This document shows, piece after piece, positions 54,295 through 62,610 of a stretch of DNA of 64,000 nucleotides. The stretch lies in the NCBI RefSeq assembly GCF_000967725.1, contig NZ_JXYE01000002.1, forward strand, positions 1,426,001 to 1,490,000, in the 5' to 3' direction. This DNA comes from Loktanella sp. S4079 (GTDB taxonomy: Bacteria; Pseudomonadota; Alphaproteobacteria; Rhodobacterales; Rhodobacteraceae). The first letter of the stretch is position 1. Every line of letters begins with the position of its first letter. The notes below the pieces were generated by a model. The model ran no database searches. It saw only the letters and a program-made list of their open reading frames with translations, and had not been told where the DNA came from. Made by a program: the position numbers and the translations under genes.

Positions 54295-54887
54295 TTCCAC
54301 TCTCCTCTGGCGCGGATCGCCGTCGATGATTGATCTGACATTGGCACATTCACGAACGACCAAACGGGCGCGGTTTTGCGCCCTAGCAAATGGCTTGATC
54401 GACTAGATAGCTTGCTGTGGCGGTATACACGGGCAGCTTTGGACATGCGCGCGGCGATCCGGTCACCGGGTCTTGCAATTACTCCGATCGCCACATTGTC
54501 CATGATCCACTGCCAGTCCTGCCATAGATGAAATTGCGCCAGATTATCCGCGCCCATCAGCCAGACAAAATTAATCTGCGGATAACGCTTTTGAAGCGCG
54601 CGCAAGGTTTGTGCAGTGTAGCGGGTACCAAGCCGCGCTTCGACATCGGTAATCTGCACACGCGGATGACGCATAATCGCCCCGCTCGCTGCCATACGAT
54701 CAGCAAGTGGCGCGGGCCCCACAGGTTTGAGCGGGTTGCCCGGTGACACCAACCACCACACGCCATCAAGCCCAAAGCGACGCAGCGCCGCACGTGTGAT
54801 GTGAACATGCCCTAAGTGAGGCGGATCAAACGATCCACCGAGCAGGCCAATGACCTGACCTGATTTCGCGACCGGAAGCCCATCCAC
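54291..54887 (-). CDS. nadD: Nicotinate-nucleotide adenylyltransferase
   Basis: 198 residues from a GTG at 54887 with AGGGA upstream; a frame from 54995 would add 36 residues before the first strand. [17 protein letters not shown] carries the nucleotidyltransferase HxGH motif, [10 protein letters not shown] follows, and SSTAIR is near the C-terminus. Makes nicotinate adenine dinucleotide in NAD synthesis. Coupled to dacB by ATGA. Confidence 0.92.
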   Translation of the reverse strand: MDGLPVAKSGQVIGLLGGSFDPPHLGHVHITRAALRRFGLDGVWWLVSPGNPLKPVGPAPLADRMAASGAIMRHPRVQITDVEARLGTRYTAQTLRALQKRYPQINFVWLMGADNLAQFHLWQDWQWIMDNVAIGVIARPGDRIAARMSKAARVYRHSKLSSRSSHLLGRKTAPVWSFVNVPMSDQSSTAIRARGEWK

Positions 54888-55003
54888 TTTTGATTGTCCC
54901 TTCGACCACGAAACGCTGCAGCACGAACATTTGAAAACTGACGTAAATTCAGGTATTATGTCCGCATTTAACAAGACCATTAATAGCCATTTCATTAGGG
55001 ATC

Positions 55004-55843
55004 ATGTCAATGTCACCCATCCAAATTCTTTCTCGCCTATTTAAGGTATCTCCAAAAATCGCAGCGTTTATTCTGGCGGGCCTCGCGGTCTTTGCTGCTG
55101 CAGCTATTGTGCTTAGTTTTGGTAGCAATATTGCTGACCTACAGGTTGTCGCCATCTATATCCTTGTGCTTGCAGCCGTCGCCACGGTTGTCGCGTTTAT
55201 TTTGAATGACGGTCTCATGCGGGCAACAATTTGCTGGATTTGCATCACAGCATTCGGCGGCTGGACCATTGGTCTATTTGATTCCGCACTACAAATCTCG
55301 GGCCGGCTTCCAGCCTTGCCATGCTATATCAGGCTACCTGTCACCCATCCCGATGAATGCTTGGCGCAATTGGCCCCGACCGTCGCAGAATTTGGCACTG
55401 AACAACAAGAGGCGCAGCGCTTACCATCCCTGCAAGGAAGCCCAGAACGCCTCTGGTTCGCTCAGGCCACCCCAGCCCCTAACTACAAGAAGGCTGATCC
55501 CGCGTTGGTCTCGGATACCCAAATCTTTGTGCATTTTGGCGATAACGTTGCTCAGAAAGATATTGAAACCTTGGCCGACAACCTCATCGCGCTTGATTGG
55601 CGCATTCCAGACGGCAACGCACGCGGAGAACAGGTTGAAAACACGCCCCAAAGGAACGAGGTGCGCTATTTTCACCCACAAGACAGTGACGCAGCTATTG
55701 CTTTGGCCGAAACGCTCTATGCACTTAGCCCTGACACGCCAATTTCGGTACGCGACTTCAGCCGTCTAGGTTCTTATGTTCCGAATGGTCAGTTCGAAAT
55801 CTGGGTAAATGCGCTTTCCCCGCAAGAGCAGATCATGAATTAA
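55004..55843 (+). CDS. Membrane protein of unknown function
   Basis: 279 residues with about three hydrophobic helices at the N-terminus (about 20-40, 48-68, 75-95) and a soluble C-terminal part. The latter includes ADNLIALDWRIPDG and VRDFSRLGSYVPNGQFEIWV. No family recognised with confidence. The start at 55004 is read divergently from nadD. A 4-bp overlap with the convergent PD40 gene closes the frame. Confidence 0.7.
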   Translation: MSMSPIQILSRLFKVSPKIAAFILAGLAVFAAAAIVLSFGSNIADLQVVAIYILVLAAVATVVAFILNDGLMRATICWICITAFGGWTIGLFDSALQISGRLPALPCYIRLPVTHPDECLAQLAPTVAEFGTEQQEAQRLPSLQGSPERLWFAQATPAPNYKKADPALVSDTQIFVHFGDNVAQKDIETLADNLIALDWRIPDGNARGEQVENTPQRNEVRYFHPQDSDAAIALAETLYALSPDTPISVRDFSRLGSYVPNGQFEIWVNALSPQEQIMN

Positions 55844-56673
55844 GCCCGCTGATAACGCATAAACGCAAACGCGGTCGCGTCCGGCGACCAACAGGGTACA
55901 TTGATTGTCCCTTGGCCACCCCATAGGCGTGTGACTTCATGCGACGCGCCGCCTTTGCTATGCATGATCCGCAAGGAAACATCCAGTTCGCCGGGGTGCC
56001 CCCGCGTGCCCGGCGGATAGGCGAGATATAGAATATATTGCCCATCAGGCGACGGATGCGGGAACCAGTTCACTTCATCATCGTCCGTCATTTGGGTTAA
56101 ATCTGTGCCATCCGGCCGAACCCGCCACAGGTTAACCTGACCGTCTCGCTCTCCGTTGAACCAAATCCATTCCCCATCCGGTGTATAGTCAGGCGCATCA
56201 ACGTGATCAAAACCAACCGTCACGCAAGTCTCCTCACCACCGGCGACCGGACATGTATAGAGCCCGAAAACTGCCCCGCGCTTTGCAACATAGGCGAGCG
56301 TTTCCCCATCTGGCGACCACCCATGCCAATATGATGGGGTCTCTTTGCTGATACGCCTTGGCCAGCCACCTGTCACCGGGAGTGTATAAATACAGCTCCC
56401 CTCGGTTTGGCTCTGGTCGCTAATCACAAGCGTTTTCCCATCCGGTGATATCCCATGGTCATTATTGCATGCCGTTGCGTGCCCTGTATCGATTGGGATC
56501 AGGCGAGGGCTATCCAGCGTCACCCGGTAGAGCAGCCCCCCGCCATTAACGATCAAATATCCATCGGGATGCCAATTGGGTGCCTCAATATGACCGTGGT
56601 GATCTAGGACCACCTCGACCTCATTGGCTTGCATCCGGTAGATGCACAGCTGGCTTCGTAGGGTGGGTTTCAA
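55840..56673 (-). CDS. PD40 (TolB-like) beta-propeller protein
   Basis: 277 residues. Repeated WD40-like PD40 blocks are visible: PNWHPDGYLIVNGGGLLYRV, GISPDGKTLVISDQ, WSPDGETLAYV, YTPDGEWIWFN, PSPDGQYILYLAY. Cytoplasmic (no signal). Relatives act in oligogalacturonide or other sugar handling. The start appears to be TTG at 56673 inside the dispersed repeat, where the upstream stop also lies; ATG at 56634 would delete the first propeller strand. Confidence 0.8.
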   Translation of the reverse strand: MKPTLRSQLCIYRMQANEVEVVLDHHGHIEAPNWHPDGYLIVNGGGLLYRVTLDSPRLIPIDTGHATACNNDHGISPDGKTLVISDQSQTEGSCIYTLPVTGGWPRRISKETPSYWHGWSPDGETLAYVAKRGAVFGLYTCPVAGGEETCVTVGFDHVDAPDYTPDGEWIWFNGERDGQVNLWRVRPDGTDLTQMTDDDEVNWFPHPSPDGQYILYLAYPPGTRGHPGELDVSLRIMHSKGGASHEVTRLWGGQGTINVPCWSPDATAFAFMRYQRA

Positions 56674-56679
56674 CCCACC
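56658..56679 (+). repeat. Dispersed 22-nt palindromic repeat, copy C
   Basis: GTAGGGTGGGTTTCAACCCACC. The centre of this element provides the TGA stop of the GH43 gene and the probable TTG start of the PD40 gene, both read on the minus strand. Confidence 0.75.
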
Positions 56680-58265
56680 TCTCCCGGTAGATAGTCAAAC
56701 CGGTCAAAGCGCGCCTCTTTGCCCTGCCCGGTAATGTCAAAAGCGACCATGCCAACAAAGGCTCCGGTAAAAGAACCATGCTCCCCACGCCCACCTTCGT
56801 CTGATATCACAGAGGCATCCAACCCAGGGCCAAAGGCGACCCAATCACCGGCCTGTTTGAAATAGAACTGCTGCGTCGCACCATTAACGTCAACCCGCAG
56901 TTCAATTGGGCCATCCTGCAAGGCAACATCCTCTGCCGGATAGGTCAGCGCGGCATCAGGCCAATCACCCGGACATGACATCAAGCTCAAGACACGCCCC
57001 ACCCCGGACTTATGGGTCACAAGGGCCGCATGAAATTTGTGACGGTTGTAATAGGTCGTTAAACCCGCCGCCTGCTGATAGGTATCAGGTGAAAATTCCA
57101 CTGTGGTTTCAGCGATATAAGCGTGATGTTCTTGCCTACGCGCGACAAGTGATTGTTCAAACCAGCTGCCAATGCTTTCGCGCCCAATCAAAACAAGCGC
57201 GTTTTCCTCTTCGCGGAAAATACGCGCGGTCTCAGGGGTGCGGAGCCATTGAAACTCTGGCGGCAGGGCCCCGCCCAATTTGCGCAACACGGGGGTAGGC
57301 AGGCGTGGCGTTGCATCTGTTGGCGCAGGCACCATTTCCCGAGGTACCATTCCGCCCGATTTCAGATACAGCCAATCATCACGCCAAACGACCTCTTCAA
57401 TCCCGGTCTCACGCCCCAAAGCACAAAACGGACCATCCGGCCCCTGCAAAGGACGCCCCATCAAAAACGTATGATAATGCCCGCCCCAATGGGTTTCGAC
57501 ATATTGGCCGTGCCCGGTGCGTTGAATAGGACCGTCTGACCCTTCTGCACAAATGACATGCATTTCAGGATGGTTCTCATATGGCCCCCAAATATCTTTG
57601 GATCGGGCCAAAGAAACGGCATGATTATATCCTGTGCCGCCCTCGGCTGTGGTCAAATAGTAATAGCCATTCCGCTTAAAGATATGCGGTGCCTCGGTCA
57701 GGCCCCGCTCTGTCCCCGCATAGATGTTCCGGACTGGACCGAACAGACCCTTATCGGGGGACCATTCCTGCAACAATATGCCATCAAAAGAAGCATGTGC
57801 CGGGTTACCACCTGTTCCGGGACCCCGATGGTTCCACTGCATATTCATGAAATACTTGCGGCCATCATCGTCATGAAACAATGACGGATCAAACCCGCTT
57901 GAATTCACATACCAAGGGTCAGACCACTCCCCATCAATAGTTTCGCATGTGGTGATGTAGTTTGGCGCGTCTTTGAACGCCCCATCCAAGCGTTTCACGT
58001 CGGTATAGACCAGCCAAAACTTGCCATCTGCGTATGACAAACACGGTGCCCAAATACCGCAACTGTCACCGTTACCACGCATATCCAGTAGCGCTGCGCG
58101 GTTAAGAGGTCGGGCAACCAACTCCCAGTTTACCAAATCACGCGAATGGTAGATCTGCACACCGGGATACCACTCAAACGTGGACACTGCGATGTAGTAA
58201 TCTTCGCCCACGCGGCAAAAAGACGGGTCGGCATTAAAGCCGGGCAGGATCGGGTTCTGGATCAT
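56670..58265 (-). CDS. Glycoside hydrolase family 43 (beta-xylosidase-like)
   Basis: 531 residues. Five-bladed propeller N-terminal domain with the GH43 acids: Asp13 (NADPSF), Asp126 (GFDPSLF), Glu191 (TEAPHIF); and a C-terminal beta-sandwich as in GH43_11 xylosidases. No signal peptide, so it acts on imported oligosaccharides in the cytoplasm. Follows the aldo/keto reductase gene with an ATGA overlap. Confidence 0.92.
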   Translation of the reverse strand: MIQNPILPGFNADPSFCRVGEDYYIAVSTFEWYPGVQIYHSRDLVNWELVARPLNRAALLDMRGNGDSCGIWAPCLSYADGKFWLVYTDVKRLDGAFKDAPNYITTCETIDGEWSDPWYVNSSGFDPSLFHDDDGRKYFMNMQWNHRGPGTGGNPAHASFDGILLQEWSPDKGLFGPVRNIYAGTERGLTEAPHIFKRNGYYYLTTAEGGTGYNHAVSLARSKDIWGPYENHPEMHVICAEGSDGPIQRTGHGQYVETHWGGHYHTFLMGRPLQGPDGPFCALGRETGIEEVVWRDDWLYLKSGGMVPREMVPAPTDATPRLPTPVLRKLGGALPPEFQWLRTPETARIFREEENALVLIGRESIGSWFEQSLVARRQEHHAYIAETTVEFSPDTYQQAAGLTTYYNRHKFHAALVTHKSGVGRVLSLMSCPGDWPDAALTYPAEDVALQDGPIELRVDVNGATQQFYFKQAGDWVAFGPGLDASVISDEGGRGEHGSFTGAFVGMVAFDITGQGKEARFDRFDYLPGEVG

Positions 58266-59317
58266 TTTTTGCGCTCCGCTGCACCCTGCGTTTGCTCAGC
58301 CGATTTCGCCCAAAGATTGATCTGCTCTTCATCCGCGTATTGATCAATCAGCGCCAATTCTTCATCTGTGAATTCAAGGTTGTTCACGGCACCAACACAG
58401 TCTTCAACCTGACTTGGCTTTGAGGCACCGATCAAGGCAGTCGTAATCCCTTCGCCGCGCAAGACCCACGCAATTGCCATTTGTGCCAATGTTTGTCCAC
58501 GCGCTTCTGCGATCTCATTGAGCTTGCGAATATTCTCGATCGCGCGTTCGGTCAGCATCGTCGGGGCGAGCGATTTACCCTGACTGGCGCGACTATTCTC
58601 AGGAATACCACCCAGATACTTTTTGGTAAGCATGCCTTGGGCCAACGGCGTAAAGGCGATCGAGCCAACACCAAGGTCCTTTAAACAATCCTTAAGCCCA
58701 TCACGCTCGACCCATCTGTTCAGCATATTGTACGACGGCTGATGGATCAGGCAGGGCGTCCCAAGATCATTCAAAATCGCAACAGCCTCGCGCGTGCGCT
58801 GCGTATTATACGACGAAATACCAGCATAGAGCGCGCGTCCCGACCGCACGATATAGTCTAGAGCACCCATCGTTTCCTCAAGCGGGGTGTCAGGATCAAA
58901 CCGGTGCGAATAGAAAATATCAACATAGTCCAATCCCATCCGCTTGAGCGATTGATCGCATGACGCAACGAGGTACTTGCGGCTGCCCCATTCGCCATAT
59001 GGGCCGGGCCACATGTCATATCCCGCTTTGGAACTGATGATCAGCTCGTCACGATATCCTTTGAAATCTTCGGCAAGGATCGACCCAAAGGCATGCTCTG
59101 CCGATCCAGGTGGCGGACCATAGTTATTTGCCAAATCAAAATGGGTAATCCCATTATCAAACGCCGTCCGGCAAATCGCGCGCTTTGTGTCGTGACGCGT
59201 GTCATGCCCGAAATTATGCCATAGCCCCAGTGACACAGCAGGCAGCTTAACGCCTGAATTGCCACAGCGGCGATACACCATTTTTTCATAGCGATCTTCG
59301 GCTGGAATATAAGTCAT
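58262..59317 (-). CDS. YghZ-type aldo/keto reductase
   Basis: 351 residues. AKR (alpha/beta)8 barrel: HFDLANNYGPPPGSAE, SSKAGYDMWPGPYG and YSHRFDPDTPLEE hold the Asp-Tyr-Lys-His tetrad (approximately 61, 66, 97, 138), with GISSYN after them. Closest to YghZ, which reduces L-glyceraldehyde 3-phosphate and methylglyoxal. First gene of the GH43 operon. Confidence 0.9.
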   Translation of the reverse strand: MTYIPAEDRYEKMVYRRCGNSGVKLPAVSLGLWHNFGHDTRHDTKRAICRTAFDNGITHFDLANNYGPPPGSAEHAFGSILAEDFKGYRDELIISSKAGYDMWPGPYGEWGSRKYLVASCDQSLKRMGLDYVDIFYSHRFDPDTPLEETMGALDYIVRSGRALYAGISSYNTQRTREAVAILNDLGTPCLIHQPSYNMLNRWVERDGLKDCLKDLGVGSIAFTPLAQGMLTKKYLGGIPENSRASQGKSLAPTMLTERAIENIRKLNEIAEARGQTLAQMAIAWVLRGEGITTALIGASKPSQVEDCVGAVNNLEFTDEELALIDQYADEEQINLWAKSAEQTQGAAERKK

Positions 59318-59409
59318 GCGCTATCCTCCCTATAACGTTTACGTAGCAAGCCACCACGTCCAATCGCACATGTCAACCAGCCGATAGATTATTCACGCCT
59401 TATGCGCCC

Positions 59410-59431
59410 GTAGGGTGGATTTTAATCCACC
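59410..59431 (+). repeat. Dispersed 22-nt palindromic repeat, copy D
   Basis: GTAGGGTGGATTTTAATCCACC, a near-perfect hairpin, in the divergent space between two aldo/keto reductase genes. Confidence 0.75.
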
Positions 59432-59478
59432 GTCGTTCTGTGCTTTTCATTACGGGTTGCCCGTGCAAATGTCCCTGC

Positions 59479-60411
59479 ATGGCACATCTCAAAACGCGCA
59501 ATGGCGCACCCCTTTCGACGCTGACTTTTGGCACCATGCAATTTGGCGGCACGGCCGACGAACGCGAAAGCCGTGCCATGTACGAGGCGGCCCGCGCAGC
59601 GGGCATCAATCACTTTGACACCGCCGTCGGTTATACCGGCGGTGCATCTGAACGCATTCTGGGTCCGATGATCGCCCAAGATCGCGACAATATCTTTCTT
59701 GCGACCAAAGTAGGTTACAAAGGCGGTGCCTCGTCTGAAAATATTCTGACGCAATTTGACCAGAGCCGCCGTCAGTTAAACCAGGATGCGGTCGATTTGC
59801 TCTATTTGCATCGTTTTGACGACAACACGCCGCTCGCGCAGACCTTTGAAACGATGGCCGCACTCCAAAACAGCGGAAAAATCCGCCACATTGGCGTGTC
59901 TAATTACGCCGCTTGGCAGGTGATGAAAGCCCAAACTATCGCTAAAACATTCGGTACGCGCATCGATGCGATCCAGCCAATGCATAGCCTCGTGAAACGG
60001 CAGGCCGAGGTCGAAATTATCCCAATGGCGACTGATCAAGGGATCAGCGTCTTTCCCTATTCCCCGCTAGGCGGCGGCCTGCTCACTGGCAAATATGCGA
60101 GTGGCGGGACAGGACGGCTAACCACCGACGAAAACTATCGCATGCGATACGATCAAGCGTGGATGCACGAAGCCGCGCGTGGTCTATCGGATTTAGCAAA
60201 ACAGATTGGCACCGATCCTGCCACCCTCGCCGTTGCTTGGGTTATGGCGCACCCCGCTGGGCTGCACCCCATCATCTCTGCGCGGTCCGCTGCGCAATTG
60301 GAACCATCTCTGGCTGCGGCTGACTTTGAGATGACAGATCAGCTATACCAACAAATCTCGGCGCTTAGTCTGACACCACCACCTGCCACAGATAGGCTCG
60401 AAGAAGCATGA
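59479..60411 (+). CDS. Aldo/keto reductase
   Basis: 310 residues from the ATG at 59479; an ATG at 59440 would add a Cys-rich stretch and there is no clear ribosome site for either. Motifs HFDTAVGYTGG, ATKVGYKGG, YLHRFDDNTP and HIGVSNYA give the catalytic tetrad. Different subgroup from the YghZ-like protein of the neighbouring operon. Coupled to the FAD oxidoreductase gene by ATGA. Confidence 0.9.
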   Translation: MAHLKTRNGAPLSTLTFGTMQFGGTADERESRAMYEAARAAGINHFDTAVGYTGGASERILGPMIAQDRDNIFLATKVGYKGGASSENILTQFDQSRRQLNQDAVDLLYLHRFDDNTPLAQTFETMAALQNSGKIRHIGVSNYAAWQVMKAQTIAKTFGTRIDAIQPMHSLVKRQAEVEIIPMATDQGISVFPYSPLGGGLLTGKYASGGTGRLTTDENYRMRYDQAWMHEAARGLSDLAKQIGTDPATLAVAWVMAHPAGLHPIISARSAAQLEPSLAAADFEMTDQLYQQISALSLTPPPATDRLEEA

Positions 60412-61478
60412 TTGATTTTCTTATCATCGGCGGCGGTATCGCTGGCGCGTCCGCAGCTGCACGGTTGTCTGATTTGGGCAGCGTTACAGTGCTCGAGGCA
60501 GAAGAATCGCTCGCCTATCATGCATCGGGCAGATCAGCGGCTCTCTTTGAGCAAAACTACGGCAGACCCTCGACTGTTGCGCTGAACACGGCCTCTTATG
60601 CCTTTCACTGTGATGCAAATGTCCTAAGCCCACGTGGGATCATGCTGGTCGGGCAAGCAGAGGAACACGACAGGTTCGCGGCCGATATGGCGCAGATGCA
60701 GATCCCGCCCATCACGCTAACCGAGGCTTTTGAAAAGCTGCCAATCCTCGACCCGGCAAAAATCACCCACGCGGCTTTTGATGACCGGGCGCAAGACATC
60801 GACACCGACAGGTTAGTGCAAACCTTTGTACGGATGGCCAAGGCCAACGGCGCGCAAATTCTCACGCGGTCCCCGGTGACCAAGATCAACCGGACTGAGA
60901 CGGGCTGGAACGTATTGGCAGGCAGTGACACATTCGATGCACGTAACATCGTTAACGCCGCAGGTGGCTGGGTTGATCATATCGCAGAACTTGCCGGGAT
61001 TTCCCCTATCGGCTTTACCCCGATGCGACGGTCAATGGCGCGAATTCCCGCCCCAGATGGCGCTGATGTATCCCGCTGGCCCATGGTGTTTGGGGCGGGC
61101 GAAGCTTGGTACGCAAAACCCGATGCCGGAGCATTGATCGTTTCACCCGCAGACGAAGACCCTGTCGCCCCCCATGACGTCTATGCCGAAGACCTGACAC
61201 TAGCCGAAGGGCTCGCACGGTTCGAAGACAATGTCACAATGCCAGTCACCCGTTTGATCTCGTCTTGGGCGGGGATGCGCACCTTTGCGCCTGATCGACA
61301 GTTGGTCATCGGACGTGACCCGTCAGAGCCCAGCTTTATCTGGTGCGCGGGCCAAGGAGGATACGGCATGCAGTCAGCACCAGCGGCCAGCCAGCTCTTG
61401 GGCGATCTGATTGGCGACCGTCAGCCCGAAATTGATAGCGACATTGTTGGCGCACTTTCCCCAGCCCGTTTTAGGTAA
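60408..61478 (+). CDS. FAD-dependent amine/amino-acid oxidoreductase (DAO family)
   Basis: 356 residues. GGGIAGASAAARL near the N-terminus binds FAD; GRSAALFEQNYG follows, and AGQGGYGMQSAPAASQLL is the family C-terminal block. Similar to D-arginine or glycine/D-amino-acid dehydrogenases. Substrate unknown. Confidence 0.88.
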   Translation: MIDFLIIGGGIAGASAAARLSDLGSVTVLEAEESLAYHASGRSAALFEQNYGRPSTVALNTASYAFHCDANVLSPRGIMLVGQAEEHDRFAADMAQMQIPPITLTEAFEKLPILDPAKITHAAFDDRAQDIDTDRLVQTFVRMAKANGAQILTRSPVTKINRTETGWNVLAGSDTFDARNIVNAAGGWVDHIAELAGISPIGFTPMRRSMARIPAPDGADVSRWPMVFGAGEAWYAKPDAGALIVSPADEDPVAPHDVYAEDLTLAEGLARFEDNVTMPVTRLISSWAGMRTFAPDRQLVIGRDPSEPSFIWCAGQGGYGMQSAPAASQLLGDLIGDRQPEIDSDIVGALSPARFR

Positions 61479-61481
61479 CTA

Positions 61482-62210
61482 ATGACACAACGCACAAACC
61501 CGCAGGGCCAGCCAATTGGCGAGGTCGTGACCAACTGGCAAGGATGCCAACCAATTCCGCACACGCCGATGCACGGCACCTTTTGCGATCTCGAACCTCT
61601 CGTGCCTGCACATGCCGCCGACCTGCATGCAGCCTTTGATGCTGACACGACCGGGACTCTGTGGACCTACATGCCTGTCGGTCCATTTACTGATCAATCT
61701 GCCTATGCAGAATGGGTCGCAAACGCCTGCCAGAGCCGCGATCCACTCTATTTTACGATCATCGACAAAAATACGGGCAAGCCCGCAGGCGTCGCCAGCT
61801 TCTTGCGCATTGATCCGGCCAATGGTGTCGTTGAGGTTGGCTTCATCACCTTTGCCCCATGTTTACAGCGGACCCCAGCCGCAACCGAAGCAATGTATCT
61901 CATGATGCGTCGCGCTATGACGGACCTTGGGTATCGCCGTTACGAATGGAAATGCGATGCGTTGAACGCTCCGTCACGGCGTGCAGCGGCCCGACTTGGG
62001 TTCAGCTACGATGGGCTCTTTCGGCAAGCTGTCGTCTACAAAGGTCGTAATCGCGACACTGCTTGGTTTTCGATCGTCGACCAAGATTGGCCCGGTGTCG
62101 ACGCGGCGATGTCCAAATGGCTCTCGCCCGATAACTTTGATGCGCAGGGCACCCAGCGCGCGCCGCTGTCTAAATTTATGCCGCAACCGACATTCAATCC
62201 ACCTGTTTGA
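61482..62210 (+). CDS. GNAT-family N-acetyltransferase (RimJ/RimL type)
   Basis: 242 residues. N-terminal extension of about 40 residues (GQPIGEVVTNWQG) then the GNAT core with VVEVGFITFAPCLQRTPAATEA, YRRYEWKCDALNAPSRRAAARLGFSYDG. Longer than the two RimL-like copies near ffh and not closely alike. Starts three bases after the FAD gene. Confidence 0.85.
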   Translation: MTQRTNPQGQPIGEVVTNWQGCQPIPHTPMHGTFCDLEPLVPAHAADLHAAFDADTTGTLWTYMPVGPFTDQSAYAEWVANACQSRDPLYFTIIDKNTGKPAGVASFLRIDPANGVVEVGFITFAPCLQRTPAATEAMYLMMRRAMTDLGYRRYEWKCDALNAPSRRAAARLGFSYDGLFRQAVVYKGRNRDTAWFSIVDQDWPGVDAAMSKWLSPDNFDAQGTQRAPLSKFMPQPTFNPPV

Positions 62211-62242
62211 CTCTGTGAATATGGCACCCCATTTAACAACGC

Positions 62243-62536
62243 ATGACACAGCACATCCCACAAAACGGGCGACGCCGATTTGACCGCGAATTCGATAGGA
62301 TCGCGCGGATAGCGCCCTTTATTCAACGTCTACGCAGACCGGGATGGATGATCGGGCGGATCGTTGTTGGGGTCTTCTTTATACTGGGCGGGTTTCTTGC
62401 GATCCTACCCGTCTTTGGGCTGTGGATGATCCCACTGGGGCTCTTGCTTCTTGCGATTGATATCCCCGCACTCCAAGGGCCGCTCGCGACTGTATTTGTT
62501 AAGGGGCGTCACTGGTGGCGGCGGTGGAAAAAATAG
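62243..62536 (+). CDS. PGPGW-like small transmembrane protein
   Basis: 97 residues. Basic N-terminus (RRRFDREFDRIARI), then RRPGWMIGRIVVGVFFILGG and a second hydrophobic stretch (VFGLWMIPLGLLLLAID), ending Arg/Trp-rich. It fits the short two-helix proteins that databases often misname as tryptophan synthase beta-like. Function unknown. Confidence 0.75.
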   Translation: MTQHIPQNGRRRFDREFDRIARIAPFIQRLRRPGWMIGRIVVGVFFILGGFLAILPVFGLWMIPLGLLLLAIDIPALQGPLATVFVKGRHWWRRWKK

Positions 62537-62580
62537 CTGCGCAGGCTGTAGGCTCGCTCAACCAGCCCTACAAATAAAAA

Positions 62581-62610
62581 CGCCGACCAAGAAGGTCGGC
62601 GCTTTGTTTT
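62581..62610. terminator. Bidirectional terminator
   Basis: CGCCGACC/GGTCGGCG around AAGAA, with CTTTGTTTT after it on the plus strand and TTTTTATTTG on the minus strand. Serves both converging genes. Confidence 0.88.

Noticed and set aside
62243..62536. Tryptophan synthase beta-like protein
   Set aside because: This name circulates for short proteins of this kind, but there is no PLP domain; it is just a two-helix membrane protein.
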